Source: CAWAMR01 sp963783095 (GTDB lineage Bacteria; Planctomycetota; Planctomycetia; Gemmatales; Gemmataceae). From it: a stretch of 64,000 bases of DNA. Positions 1-9,144 of the stretch are shown one piece after another. The stretch covers positions 1,178,001-1,242,000 of the forward strand of contig CAWAMR010000002.1 of NCBI GenBank assembly GCA_963783095.1. The letters are read 5' to 3'. The stretch's first letter is position 1. Every line of letters begins with the position of its first letter. A program made the position numbers and the translations under genes. Under the pieces are notes generated by a model. That model was not told the DNA's origin, made no database searches, and saw only the letters and a program-made list of their open reading frames with translations.

Positions 1-649
1 CGCATTCCTTCTATGGTAAGTCCTTGCGCGGCCAAGAAGCTCTTGAATTCCTTATCATTGGGAATCTTCGATCCCTTACGAATTGCTTTCATTCGCGAGT
101 CGGCTTCCTTTGAAGACATTCTTTCTATCTCTTCAATCGTCGAAGTACGTTTTTGCATTTTGAGTTGAGACATCATTTCGTCGACAATCAATTCGCGTTC
201 GATGATGCGTTTCAATTCCTGATAGTACAGTTCTTTTTCCTTGGCTTTCGCGCAAAACTGGGCAGGTCCTTGGTTTCGCGGGAACGTTGATAGATTGCTT
301 CCCATACTTCCTGATCGTAAATGGGTGTTGCGCCAATCGTGGCTACGATGCGCACCTGCGGGTCGACTCGGCCGATAGGTTTTTCAGGCGGGGTAATTCT
401 GGTCAAGGGAACCGTCGCGGGCACCGTGAGGCTTACGGCTTTGATTGGGTCAGCCAGGGGCACCGGAGGACTTTGCGAGCGCACCACCATCGGATCGGGT
501 TCAGCCTGGGCGGGTTCATCGACAACTGGATTGACCGGGCTCTGGGTCTGATTCAAATCGGGAACCGTGGGAGTTCGTCCAAGGCTGCCCAGGCAACCCG
601 ATGAACCGACGACCAGGATCGCCAGTGGAAATAGCCGCATGAGGACCAT
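1..649 (-). CDS. SurA/parvulin-type lipoprotein, partial, one frameshift
   Basis: Lipoprotein-like N-terminus (MVLMRLFPLAIL, then a Gly-Cys lipobox), a Pro-rich linker, then a segment VRIVATIGATPIYDQEVWEA typical of the N-terminal chaperone domain of SurA-type peptidyl-prolyl isomerases. The frame closes at 212, but a second frame from about 260 down to base 1 continues a charged helical sequence (KELYYQELKRIIERELIVDE) that fits the same domain, so one base seems lost near 250-260. The start at 649 is preferred over the upstream one at 709 because the signal peptide begins there. The catalytic parvulin domain, if present, lies beyond the window. Expected role: periplasmic protein folding. Family assignment is by motif only. 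Confidence 0.6.
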
Positions 650-760
650 CCCTGTTCCCCTATCTTGCCCATTCCAGGGCAGAACCGCGCCGTCGAGGCA
701 TCCGCGCACACCGAGATGCCCGCCGGACTATAGCTATATCGGCATTTCACGCAAGAGATG

Positions 761-958
761 TCAATGCGAGGCACCATTTGCGATCGCGGGAGTGTCATCG
801 ATCGGTGCATGAGCGCCGATTGTGGCAGTTTGCCCCTGATCGTGGAAGTACCTGCGAAGATAGTCTTCGATTTCGGGAATCTCGTTGTTCTGCGCCGGCG
901 GGGTGGTTTGACAACTCGTGCAACAAGCCGTCAAAGTGAGCAGAATCACCGCACGCAT
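761..958 (-). CDS. small putative lipoprotein
   Basis: 65-residue product starting MRAVILLTLTACCTSC, a short hydrophobic leader ending in a Cys-containing lipobox-like sequence, followed by a hydrophilic tail with an Asp/Glu-rich helix (EIPEIEDYLRRYF). I do not recognise a family. It lies just upstream of the SurA-like gene on the same strand, so the two may be cotranscribed. A TTG six bases upstream is an alternative start. The gene is short and its reality rests on the leader sequence alone. Confidence 0.45.
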   Translation of the reverse strand: MRAVILLTLTACCTSCQTTPPAQNNEIPEIEDYLRRYFHDQGQTATIGAHAPIDDTPAIANGASH

Positions 959-974
959 CGCCAAGCCCCCGGTT

Positions 975-1123
975 CTCTTTTTTTAACCACGAATACCACG
1001 AATAGCACGAATAAATGCGGGGGAAAGAACAATCGAGAACAACGCCCGAATCGATTCATTGCAATACGTGCATTTTGGTTTTCTTAATTCGTGTTATTCG
1101 TGTTATTCGTGGTTAAAAAAGAG
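975..1123. repeat. inverted repeat between small lipoprotein and mfd
   Basis: Arms at 975-1012 and 1087-1123 are reverse complements with two mismatches and one gap, built on the phrase TTAACCACGAATACCACGAA. The spacer is about 74 bp. It sits beyond the 3' end of mfd and upstream of the lipoprotein gene. As a transcript it could fold into a long hairpin ending in a U/A-rich base, so it may serve as a terminator, but it looks like a dispersed repeat. Confidence 0.7.
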
Positions 1124-1172
1124 TGGTTTTGTACCTTTTTGTGGTCACAATTGATTTTGTTCAGGCATAGCA

Positions 1173-4100
1173 TTATTCCCCATCCGCTCGCAATAGATGT
1201 TTCAAGAGAGGATACAATTCCCCAGGTTCTCCCTCCCCTTCATGTAGCCGAAAGTACGCACTTTGATCGTCGATGATCTTTAGCCGGCCCAGGCTCCGCT
1301 CTACCAGTTGAGTTATCCGGTCTCGCTCTCGATAGGTCAACACGATGTTCTTCGTGTCCCGATGGATCGATGCCACCTGCCAGCGCGAGGCGAGTAGACG
1401 AAGTTCTGCGAGCCTTAACATCCAATCCGCCGGCTCGGGAATGGGGCCGTAGCGCTCCCGAAGCTCTTGCCGGAATTCGTCCAGTGTATGCGGATCGCGC
1501 AGCCGGGCCAGGCGGCGATAAACTTCCATGCGCAGGCGCTGGCCGGGCACGTAGTCGCGCGGCAAGAACGCCGGCCAGGGCAGATCGACGCTCACTTCCA
1601 GCGGCGTCTTCAAGGGCAGATTCTTCATGCTGCGCACGGCGTTTTCGAGCAACTGGCAATACAACTCATAACCGATGGATGCGATATGGCCGGATTGCTC
1701 CGTGCCGAGAATGTTGCCCGCGCCGCGGATTTCCAGATCGCGCATGGCAATCTTGAACCCAGCCCCCAGTTCCGTGAATTCCTCGATCGCCTTCAGACGT
1801 TTTGCCGCCACGGAACTCAACTCTCGATCGCTGTCCAACAGCAGGTACGCATAGGCTCGATTCTTCTGCCTGCCGACCCGCCCGCGCAGCTGATGCAAAT
1901 CCGCCAGGCCGTAGTGGTCGGCTTGATCGATGAAAATGGTATTGGCGTTGGGTATGTCCAGGCCGCTTTCGATGATCGTCGTGGCCACGAGGATGTCGGC
2001 TTCCTTGCGCACAAATTGCAGCATCGCCTGTTCGAGTTGACCCTCGGCCATCTGGCCGTGACCGATGGTGATTTTCGCCTCCGGCACTATGCGCTGCACG
2101 CGCTGTGCAACTTCCACGATGTCGTGAACGCGGTTGTGGACGAAATAAACCTGACCGTCCCGGTTCAATTCGCGCAGGATGGCATGTCGAATCAGCTTCT
2201 CGTCCCAGCGGATGATGCGGGTTTCGACGGGTAAGCGCTCGGGCGGCGGCGTTTCGAGGTTGCTGATGTCGCGGATGCCCAGCAGTGCCAGGTGCAACGT
2301 GCGCGGGATGGGCGTGGCCGTCATGGTCAGAATGTGGACCATGGCCCGGAGTTTCTTGAGACGCTCCTTGTGTTCGACGCCGAAGCGTTGTTCCTCGTCG
2401 ATGATGACCAGGCCCAGATCCTTGAAGTGGACATCCGGCGACACGAGCCGATGCGTACCGATAATGATGTCCACTTCACCTGATGCAACTCGCTTCACGA
2501 TGCGTTTCTGTTCCCCGGCACTTCGGAATCGGCTCACGGCCTCGACCACGAACGGATACTCCGCGAGCCTTTGCGAAAACGTGCGATAGTGCTGTTCGGC
2601 CAGCACCGTCGTCGGCACGAGGATCGCGACCTGCTTACCGTGATCGGCGACCTTGAAGGCAGCGCGAATGGCCACTTCGGTCTTGCCGTAACCGACGTCG
2701 CCGCAGAGGAGCCTGTCCATGGGCCGGGTGCGCTGTAGGTCGTGCTTGATTTCACCGATGGCCGTGAGTTGATCGGGCGTTTCCTGAAAGGGAAACGCAT
2801 CTTCAAACTGCAATTGCCATTCGGAATCGGCGGGGAAAGATAAGCCGACCTGCGATTCCCTCATGGCCTGGAGTTGAACCATGTCGGCGGCCATATCCTG
2901 GACTGCCTCGGCCACTTTGGCTTTCTTTCGCCCCCAGGCCAGGCTGCCGAGCTTGGATAGTTCCGGAGAACTCTTGCTGCCGCCCACATACTTTTGCACC
3001 AGATCGATTTTCGATACCGGCACATACAAGAACACGCCGTCGCGGAATTCCAGAAGCAAATGCTCCTCGCGAATATGCCTGCTTTCAAAGGATTCCGAAG
3101 CGGCGTCGCATTCTTTGGCTTCCGGACTGTCGGTTTTCGACTTGTCCAGCATCTGCATGCCGCGAAATCGCGCGATGCCGTGCACGATGTGCACGACGTA
3201 ATCGCCGTCATTGAGTTCCAGGAAACTATCGATCGCGCGCGATTCGATCCGTCGGCGCGGCAATACCGTTGGGGCTTTCTCTCCTGCGGGAGACTGCTCG
3301 CGGTGGAAGAGTTCATGACTGCCCAGAATGATGAACCCGGCTTCGACGAGTCGAAAACCGGAGCGTACGGTTCCGGTAACCAGTCGGAGGCGATCGGATT
3401 GCGCCAGTTTCCCTGCCCTGAGAACTTCCGTGAGCCTGCTTACTTCCGCATCGGTTTGACAGGCGATCAAGACGCGATCCGACGCAGCGACTACATCGAG
3501 TTCATCGCGCACGCGGTTGACGTTGCCGCTGAAGCGCTCGACCGATTCGATGCGCAGATGGACCGAGGCCTCGATCGACTGCCGGGGCATGGCCGAGATG
3601 GTGACGTTCGAGAACTTCAGCAGTTGCGCGAACACGCCGTTCGGCGAGAACAGCCCGACCGTATCGGCAACACTTTCCAGGAAGAATTTGCCCTGTTCCT
3701 GAAGCTCGCCAGGCTCCACGATCGCGACCCAGGTTTCGGGAGAAAGATAATCGCAAAGATGCGCCCGCAGCGCACCCGGCGTGGCAGCGTCCCTGTTTGG
3801 TCCGGCGTTTGCGGCGAGAATGCGGGCCTCCGGGCATTCTCCCAGGCTGCGCTGAGTTTGCGCGGAGAATTGCCGAATCGAATCGATGTCATCGCCGAAG
3901 AACTCGACGCGGTAAGGTGATTCCGCATCGAGCGAAAAGAGATCGAAAATGCCGCCCCGACGCGAAAACTCTCCAGGCAACTCGACGGCATCGACCCGTT
4001 TATAACCGTGTTCGACGAGCCATTGCGCGAGAGAGTCGAGATCGACCGATTCGCCGCGACGAAGCACTCTGGCGCGCGCCGCCAGTTCCGCAGGTCCGGG

Positions 4101-4514
4101 GACCGGCTGCAAGAGCGCTGCCATCGGCGCGATCAGCAAGGGCGGCGGGTCGGTAAGTAATCTTTGCAGGATGCGGAGCCGTTGACCGGCGACCTCGTTC
4201 CGAGGCGTCTTCTCCGGGGGCCACGATTCCCATGCGGGGAACAGTAACGGGTGTTGTCCCGTAAAGCTGAAGAGATCGTGTGCCCACGGCTCGATGTCGC
4301 CGGTATGTGCCAGAGCAATCAAGAGTGTGCGCGGTGCGTGCAAACCGAGCGCAGCGGCCGACAACGACCCGGCGGAACCCCAGGCACCGTCGATGGTGCC
4401 GCTCTGCCGGGCCTGTAGGGCGGCGATCATCTCCGGCCAACCGTCAGAGGTTCGAAGAATCTTGGGCAAGTCCGCAAGGGAGTCGACCGTTGGAACTGTG
4501 CTCAATCCCGACAT
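1173..4514 (-). CDS. mfd: transcription-repair coupling factor Mfd
   Basis: 1113 residues, full length for the family and free of frameshifts. Mfd removes RNA polymerase stalled at DNA lesions and recruits UvrA. In order: a UvrB-like N-terminal module (about 1-330), the polymerase-interaction domain (about 480-530, LEFRDGVFLYVPVSKIDLVQ), a RecG-like superfamily 2 translocase with Walker A GDVGYGKT near 603, DEEQ box near 706, motif III TATPIPRT, motif V TTIIESGLDIPN and motif VI QLRGRVGR, then the C-terminal TRCF domain that masks the UvrA-binding surface. The ATG follows a purine-rich GAGGGGAG. It stands alone on its strand, upstream of a MITE. Confidence 0.97.
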   Translation of the reverse strand: MSGLSTVPTVDSLADLPKILRTSDGWPEMIAALQARQSGTIDGAWGSAGSLSAAALGLHAPRTLLIALAHTGDIEPWAHDLFSFTGQHPLLFPAWESWPPEKTPRNEVAGQRLRILQRLLTDPPPLLIAPMAALLQPVPGPAELAARARVLRRGESVDLDSLAQWLVEHGYKRVDAVELPGEFSRRGGIFDLFSLDAESPYRVEFFGDDIDSIRQFSAQTQRSLGECPEARILAANAGPNRDAATPGALRAHLCDYLSPETWVAIVEPGELQEQGKFFLESVADTVGLFSPNGVFAQLLKFSNVTISAMPRQSIEASVHLRIESVERFSGNVNRVRDELDVVAASDRVLIACQTDAEVSRLTEVLRAGKLAQSDRLRLVTGTVRSGFRLVEAGFIILGSHELFHREQSPAGEKAPTVLPRRRIESRAIDSFLELNDGDYVVHIVHGIARFRGMQMLDKSKTDSPEAKECDAASESFESRHIREEHLLLEFRDGVFLYVPVSKIDLVQKYVGGSKSSPELSKLGSLAWGRKKAKVAEAVQDMAADMVQLQAMRESQVGLSFPADSEWQLQFEDAFPFQETPDQLTAIGEIKHDLQRTRPMDRLLCGDVGYGKTEVAIRAAFKVADHGKQVAILVPTTVLAEQHYRTFSQRLAEYPFVVEAVSRFRSAGEQKRIVKRVASGEVDIIIGTHRLVSPDVHFKDLGLVIIDEEQRFGVEHKERLKKLRAMVHILTMTATPIPRTLHLALLGIRDISNLETPPPERLPVETRIIRWDEKLIRHAILRELNRDGQVYFVHNRVHDIVEVAQRVQRIVPEAKITIGHGQMAEGQLEQAMLQFVRKEADILVATTIIESGLDIPNANTIFIDQADHYGLADLHQLRGRVGRQKNRAYAYLLLDSDRELSSVAAKRLKAIEEFTELGAGFKIAMRDLEIRGAGNILGTEQSGHIASIGYELYCQLLENAVRSMKNLPLKTPLEVSVDLPWPAFLPRDYVPGQRLRMEVYRRLARLRDPHTLDEFRQELRERYGPIPEPADWMLRLAELRLLASRWQVASIHRDTKNIVLTYRERDRITQLVERSLGRLKIIDDQSAYFRLHEGEGEPGELYPLLKHLLRADGE

Positions 4515-4615
4515 GAACTCCCCTCAAGACCACGAGGTTGCAAGGAGTGCTTCTCCGATTAAGAGGTTCATAATAGTCGAAGGGGGCTGAAAGAGACAAT
4601 CCGGACTGAGGGATG

Positions 4616-4748
4616 AGGTGTCTGGGTGTAACCACATTCTCTGGGGGGTCGTAGCGGCGGCATCCTGCCGCCGAGAGGTTGCAGACGGCGGCAGGATGCC
4701 GCCGCTACGACGGCATCCCCCAGAGAATGTGGTTACACCCAGGTGTCT
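4616..4748. mobile_element. MITE copy 1 (117 bp) with 8-bp target duplication
   Basis: A near-perfect palindrome from 4624 to 4740. Both ends read inward GGGTGTAACCACATTCTC and continue through a GC-rich stem (GCGGCGGCATCCTGCCGCC). The eight bases AGGTGTCT occur directly before (4616-4623) and directly after (4741-4748) it, as expected for a transposition target duplication. No coding capacity. A second, inverted copy at 25604-27668 has its own different 8-bp duplication and carries a group II intron. A non-autonomous element moved by an unseen transposase is the inference. Confidence 0.9.
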
Positions 4749-4756
4749 GAAGGGGC

Positions 4757-4810
4757 GTTTGTTTGTTATTTGTTATTTGTAATTTGCTTGTAATTTGTTA
4801 TTTGTGATTT
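4757..4810. repeat. AT-rich short tandem repeat upstream of the ABC ATPase
   Basis: Irregular tandem copies of TTTGTTATTTG / TTGTAATTTGC fill the space between the MITE and the ATPase start. The tract is directly in the expected promoter and leader region and may affect expression through length variation (inference). Confidence 0.55.
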
Positions 4811-4832
4811 GGACGCTATCCGAGGGATTGTT

Positions 4833-5888
4833 ATGAGTATCTCCGCCAAGAACATCAGGAAGTGTTTTGGTTCAAAGGTCGTTCTCGACAATCTCAGTGT
4901 CGAAGCGCCCACAGGCTCTCTGGTGGCGCTGCTTGGGCCGTCCGGGTCCGGGAAGACGACTTTATTGCGGATCATCGCGGGTCTGGAGACTGCCGATAGC
5001 GGCACGGTTCTCTATCAGGATGACGACGTCACCCAGCGCTCCGCTCGCGATCGGAAGGTGGGTTTCGTCTTTCAGCATTACGCTCTGTTTCGGCACATGT
5101 CGGTATATGAGAATGTTGCCTTCGGCTTGCGGGTTCGCAAATGGCCCGACGACCGAGTCAAGGAACGCGTTGGAGAATTATTAAGGCTCGTTCGCCTCGA
5201 GGACTATGCAGACCGCTACCCTTCACAACTCTCCGGCGGGCAGAAACAGCGCATCGCGCTGGTTCGCTCACTGGCTCCGCAGCCGAGAGTCTTGTTGCTG
5301 GATGAGCCGTTCGGTGCCCTGGATGCGAAGATCCGCGCTGAGTTGCGCCACTGGCTGCGCCGATTTCACGACGAGTTCCACATTACCAGCATTTTTGTGA
5401 CCCACGATCAGGAAGAAGCTTTTGAAGTGGCCGATAAAGTCGTGGTGATGAACGAGGGACGCATCGAACAGGCGGGAACGCCTGTCGAGATTTTTGAACG
5501 TCCCGCGAACGCCTTTGTCATGGACTTCCTCGGCAACGTCAACGTCTTTCCGGTCATGGTTCGCGATGGTCGGGCCATGATGGGGAACCTGGAAATGCCC
5601 CTCGCTCACCTGAACATGGATGAGACAAACCCCACGAAGGTATTCGTTCGTCCCCATGAACTCGACATTTCCCGCACGCGCGAGGGTTCGAGCCTGCCGG
5701 CGAAGGTTGTTCACATCAATCCGGCCGGCCCGGTCGTGAAAGTCCGGCTCCAGGCCGAGGAATTTGAATTGGTGCTAAACGTGGACATCAGTCCTGAGCG
5801 GTATTCGTCCATGATGTTGAAACAGGGAGAAGTCGTGTACGTTTCACCGAAACAGGCCCGTATTTTCCCGATCGATTACTCGATCTAA
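4833..5888 (+). CDS. CysA-type ABC transporter ATPase
   Basis: 351 residues. ATP-hydrolysing subunit of an importer of the sulfate/molybdate (CysA) class. Visible: Walker A GPSGSGKTT near residue 36, Q-loop FQHYALF, signature LSGGQKQR near 132, Walker B LLLDEPFGALD near 155, His switch in VTHDQEEA, and a C-terminal regulatory TOBE-like region (about 235-350) as in CysA. The ATG at 4833 is chosen over an upstream TTG because GAGGG precedes it at a workable spacing and the family begins with MSI. No permease or binding protein gene is adjacent, so the partners must lie elsewhere. Substrate is by family similarity only. Confidence 0.85.
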   Translation: MSISAKNIRKCFGSKVVLDNLSVEAPTGSLVALLGPSGSGKTTLLRIIAGLETADSGTVLYQDDDVTQRSARDRKVGFVFQHYALFRHMSVYENVAFGLRVRKWPDDRVKERVGELLRLVRLEDYADRYPSQLSGGQKQRIALVRSLAPQPRVLLLDEPFGALDAKIRAELRHWLRRFHDEFHITSIFVTHDQEEAFEVADKVVVMNEGRIEQAGTPVEIFERPANAFVMDFLGNVNVFPVMVRDGRAMMGNLEMPLAHLNMDETNPTKVFVRPHELDISRTREGSSLPAKVVHINPAGPVVKVRLQAEEFELVLNVDISPERYSSMMLKQGEVVYVSPKQARIFPIDYSI

Positions 5889-5950
5889 GCCAAATGAGTG
5901 AAGCTCAGCGAATCATCGCCCCTATGGCAGGTAAAGCATCTCTTCAGCTT

Positions 5951-6502
5951 TCAGATTGATTCTGGAAACCGCAAATAGCCGCAAGCATTGGAGAGATTTG
6001 GAGTGAAAGCCAAGGTGTTCCTCTGAGTTTGGTATGTCACCAGACGATAATGGAAGATCAGCGAGAGACCGTGAAAGTGAAAGAAGTCTGTTCCAAGATA
6101 TGCTTCTCGACAGGGGACTCCTTGCGGATCGGATTGAGGGAGAAGTGCGAGAAGGGGAAAGGTTCTACGAGCGCTGGAAACGCGCCTGTGACCGAGTAGT
6201 TGATGCTGGGGAAGAACGATTGAGATGGATCCAACGTCACAGGAGATGCCACACCAGGTTGGAATCCTTTGACGGGGCCATTCGGAAGCAGGAACAATTG
6301 TCGGCGAAATGTTCCACTTTTGACGAACCCCGTAAGGAATCACGGTATATGGAAGTTCGGGGGCAAGGACTGCTGTGTCGCTATGGTTTGGGTTGCTTTG
6401 CAAATAGTTTGACCATTGGATCCCGATGATGCGATAGCGGATCGCATTCTCGGTTGGAGCAAAGGGATATACATAGAGGCGGAATGGTCGATTGGATGCC
6501 AT
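5951..6502 (-). CDS. hypothetical protein, possible retropepsin-like
   Basis: 183 residues, start ATG 33 bases after the stop of the DUF5678-like gene on the same strand, with AAGGAC upstream. The sequence holds a DTA tripeptide followed by a hydrophobic strand (YTVIPYGVRQ) and, near the C-terminus, LGTDFFHFHGLSLIF, an arrangement resembling the single-lobe retropepsin fold (DTG/DTA plus a later LGxDFL strand). No signal peptide. A competing open frame on the same strand (about 6058-6297) is also plausible, so a frameshift cannot be ruled out. Pairing with a DUF5678-like gene supports a small two-gene unit. Protease activity is not established. Confidence 0.45.
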   Translation of the reverse strand: MASNRPFRLYVYPFAPTENAIRYRIIGIQWSNYLQSNPNHSDTAVLAPELPYTVIPYGVRQKWNISPTIVPASEWPRQRIPTWCGISCDVGSISIVLPQHQLLGHRRVSSARRTFPLLALLPQSDPQGVPCREAYLGTDFFHFHGLSLIFHYRLVTYQTQRNTLAFTPNLSNACGYLRFPESI

Positions 6503-6535
6503 CTGGACGAGTCCTTTTTCAAACCATTAGCTTGG

Positions 6536-6847
6536 TTAACTCACGGAAGGATTATTGCTTGGAGACTCTGCTTTCTTGGTCAACAGCGGAAAATGAATGG
6601 TTGATGTTGCTTCAGGGATAAAGACGAAGAGCAGATCCTCAAACGCAGGACAATTCGGTTCTTTTCTTGCGACTTCAAGAGCTGCTTCTTGCGTCAATCC
6701 TTGCCCCCAGATTTTTCGATGACTAATTGCCACGATTTGTCCGGCGTATCGTTCGATTATTTCAGCATTTCGGTACGCCCACATTGCATCGCGATCGAAC
6801 TGTTTACGGCGCATTTTGTCTCTTTTTGTCTGTTCTTTCACCGCCAT
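6536..6847 (-). CDS. DUF5678-like small protein
   Basis: 103 residues from the ATG at 6847 (MAVKEQTKRDKMRRKQF). The middle portion, NAEIIERYAGQIVAISHRKI followed by GQGLTQEAALEVARKEP, matches the pattern of DUF5678 domains: a short helix, a strand 'AGQxVAI', then a helix carrying EAxxxA. A basic N-terminal helix precedes it. It lies directly upstream of the possible retropepsin-like ORF on the same strand, probably in one transcript. Function unknown. Confidence 0.55.
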   Translation of the reverse strand: MAVKEQTKRDKMRRKQFDRDAMWAYRNAEIIERYAGQIVAISHRKIWGQGLTQEAALEVARKEPNCPAFEDLLFVFIPEATSTIHFPLLTKKAESPSNNPSVS

Positions 6848-7062
6848 TTGTCGCAGGAAAGAGGGGATGATATCAGTCAACAAGATCTCGGGTCAGCTCC
6901 AGCGCAAATTCAGGGCGATCATGGACAATCAACAATTCCAAACCCATGCCCCGCATCCTTATTCTTGATCATAAAGAATCCGATTACTCTAAAGTCAACT
7001 TTACCATGCACCAATTTTACTTTCAATGCGGCCAATTCGGTACCATCCCGTTGAAGAACCCT
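6848..7062 (-). other. short orphan coding remnant
   Basis: On the minus strand an open stretch ending near 6919 translates to a plausible C-terminal fragment (GTELAALKVKLVHGKVDFRV, then GFFMIKN) but a stop precedes it and no start codon is convincing. It may be the decayed end of a gene once upstream of the DUF5678-like pair. Nothing else is visible here. Confidence 0.25.
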
Positions 7063-8001
7063 TTAACCGACCACGCAATTTCTTCCCTGACGTTTTGCCT
7101 TGTAAAGATTTTCATCCGCCTCTCGAATCAGATCCTGAATATTCGCACTGCCATCGAGGGGACATTCGGCAATTCCTATGCTAATCGTTAGTCGTAAACT
7201 TTTGTCCTCAAACCGGAATGTGTGGTTTTCGACCAGCACCCGAATGCGTTCTGCTGCTTCCAGTGCCTGATCGCGGTTGGTTTCGACGAGGACGATTGCA
7301 AACTCCTCTCCCCCATAGCGCGCAAACAGGTCCTCCCGGCGGATGGTCTTCCTGATACACGCCGCGATCTCTCGCAATACGAAGTCCCCGCCCAGGTGGC
7401 CGTAGTGATCGTTGATCGATTTGAATCGGTCGAGATCGAACACCAGTAACGAAAGCGGCCTGGCGTGTCGAGTGCTGCGCAACACTTCGCGTTCCAGAAA
7501 CTCCATCAAAAAGCGGTTGTTGTGGATCTGGGTCAGGGCATCAATGATTGTGAGGCGATAGATTTCTTCGTGGTACTCGGCCTCGACGTTGCCACCGGCC
7601 AGAAAGCGGAAAATGCAATTGCCCAGGCGAAGATAGTCGCCGTCGTGCACAAGAAGCGCGTTTCCATTGTTCGCGGAGTTATCGTTGACGAAGGTGCCGT
7701 TGGTACTCTGCATGTCGATCACATAGTAACCGTCCTTGGTCGGCTCGATACGAGCATGCCGGCGGGAAACAGAGTTGTCCACGATCCGCAAGTCGCAATC
7801 CTCGCCCCGCCCCAGAATGAGGGGACGATCGCCAAGAATGTGGCGCTGACCGATCCCTGAACCCGTCGGGTAAATAAAGATAAGGCAAGCATCCCGATTC
7901 GCAGAGATCGGACGCTTCGATGAACTCAGAATGGTATCGATCAGTTTTTCCATGAACCACTGTAACAGGTTGTCCACGCGCGGGTTGGAGCTAGACAGCA
8001 T
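7063..8001 (-). CDS. FHA-GGDEF diguanylate cyclase
   Basis: 312 residues. Predicted to make cyclic di-GMP from two GTP in the cytoplasm under control of a phosphothreonine-binding FHA module. The FHA domain (about 45-135) shows LGRGEDCDLRI, SRRHARI and STNGTFVND. The GGDEF domain (about 150-310) has the substrate loop DLDRFKSINDHYGH, the active-site GGEEF near 230 and an RxxD inhibitory site (RRED) five residues before it, so product inhibition is likely. No transmembrane segment. Partner Ser/Thr kinases exist in this genome (one is at 21-25 kb), which suggests phospho-dependent regulation. Divergent to the next gene, with about 180 bp between. Confidence 0.93.
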   Translation of the reverse strand: MLSSSNPRVDNLLQWFMEKLIDTILSSSKRPISANRDACLIFIYPTGSGIGQRHILGDRPLILGRGEDCDLRIVDNSVSRRHARIEPTKDGYYVIDMQSTNGTFVNDNSANNGNALLVHDGDYLRLGNCIFRFLAGGNVEAEYHEEIYRLTIIDALTQIHNNRFLMEFLEREVLRSTRHARPLSLLVFDLDRFKSINDHYGHLGGDFVLREIAACIRKTIRREDLFARYGGEEFAIVLVETNRDQALEAAERIRVLVENHTFRFEDKSLRLTISIGIAECPLDGSANIQDLIREADENLYKAKRQGRNCVVG

Positions 8002-8183
8002 TCATCAAACAGCATTCCAGCTGTTTTGACAAGACTCATGTGCAGGCGATCTTTTCATAAATAGAAATCAGACAGGTAAAAACCCACGATTTTTCACAGG
8101 TTTTCATCCGAGTTTTGCTGTGGCCGCAGCAGGCGGGCGGGAGACAATTTCCTCGTTCGTGAACTTATGCGTAAAATGACATC

Positions 8184-9041
8184 ATGAGTACTACACCCAT
8201 CCTCGATCGTGAAGAGTTCATCGAGCAGGCCTATTTTTGCCGGGTCTTTCGAGAACGTCTATCGGAGAATATCCCAGCCCAGGAAATTCTCGGTCAAATT
8301 CACGAAGAGATTCTCACGACAACCAGGCTGCCGATGGCCATTCAGTTCCTGGCCACCGATTTGAAGCATACCGGTCTTCTCGGCAGCGGCTTTGCCCGGC
8401 TCCCGCACTACTTTACACCCTTCCAGACCTTCGTCATTTCGCAGGCCGAGGAGGAAGGCCGACGATTTCCGATGCCGACAGCCCTTTTGGTTCTGGAACG
8501 GGAGGCGCTTTACAAATCGGAACAGCCCACACCAGCGGGGTTATTTGTGTTCCAGTTTGAAACCATCTGCCGCAATCGTCTTGGGTATTCGGATGGCCTT
8601 ACCGCCATGGCAGGGGAGAGCATCTACGACGAGGTTTGGAAGGACTACATCGCCAAGGTTCGCCGGCAGATCGGCATCATCGATCTACCCGATCTCGTCT
8701 ACCTTCGGTCCGAGCTTTACGTCGTCGATGAGCGGAGAAAGCAACCCGATTACGAAGTTCCGGTACCTCCCTTGTTTGGATTAAAGGAGGGGCGAATAGC
8801 CAAGGCGAGCCGGGGACGCGATCCGCTGTATCTATTTGCAGCGCTGCAGCGGCAATTGGGCTATCCGGAGGTTCCCCGTCCCAAACCACGAGATGAATCC
8901 GCTCCGAGAATAGAAACATTTGTCAACAAACTCCGAGAAATGGAGGCGCGCATCAAACTCCTGGAAGGAGAAATGCGCGGCAACGTCGATTTAATGGAAC
9001 TGGCAAAACCGGAACTGCTCAAAGACCCGGATGAAAAGTAA
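8184..9041 (+). CDS. conserved hypothetical protein
   Basis: 285 residues, intact. No domain recognised. The body (about 1-230) is a mixed alpha/beta globular sequence with no signal peptide or membrane segment. The C-terminus (about 245-275) is a charged coiled-coil helix (KLREMEARIKLLEGEMRGN). The ATG at 8184 is the first in frame. The ribosome binding site is weak. It is followed by an inverted repeat shared with the convergent GNAT gene. Nothing in the context reveals its role. Confidence 0.75.
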   Translation: MSTTPILDREEFIEQAYFCRVFRERLSENIPAQEILGQIHEEILTTTRLPMAIQFLATDLKHTGLLGSGFARLPHYFTPFQTFVISQAEEEGRRFPMPTALLVLEREALYKSEQPTPAGLFVFQFETICRNRLGYSDGLTAMAGESIYDEVWKDYIAKVRRQIGIIDLPDLVYLRSELYVVDERRKQPDYEVPVPPLFGLKEGRIAKASRGRDPLYLFAALQRQLGYPEVPRPKPRDESAPRIETFVNKLREMEARIKLLEGEMRGNVDLMELAKPELLKDPDEK

Positions 9042-9047
9042 TAATAG

Positions 9048-9142
9048 TGGTCAGTGGTCGGCGATCAGTGGTCAGTTAATGAAAGACAAGAACGCTTCCG
9101 GTTTTGGCATTTGCCGACCACTGATCACTAACCACTGACCAC
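9048..9142. repeat. inverted repeat between convergent genes
   Basis: Arms at about 9048-9074 and 9112-9142 are built from GTGGTCAGTGGTC-type phrases, reverse complementary with a few mismatches. The position between two convergent 3' ends suits a bidirectional terminator, though the sequence looks like a dispersed repeat rather than a classical GC stem with a T-run. Confidence 0.65.
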
Positions 9143-9144
9143 TT

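Noticed and set aside
6034..6429. Plus-strand Arg/Glu-rich ORF of 131 residues
   Set aside because: Antisense to the retropepsin-like frame; composition is typical of a shadow.
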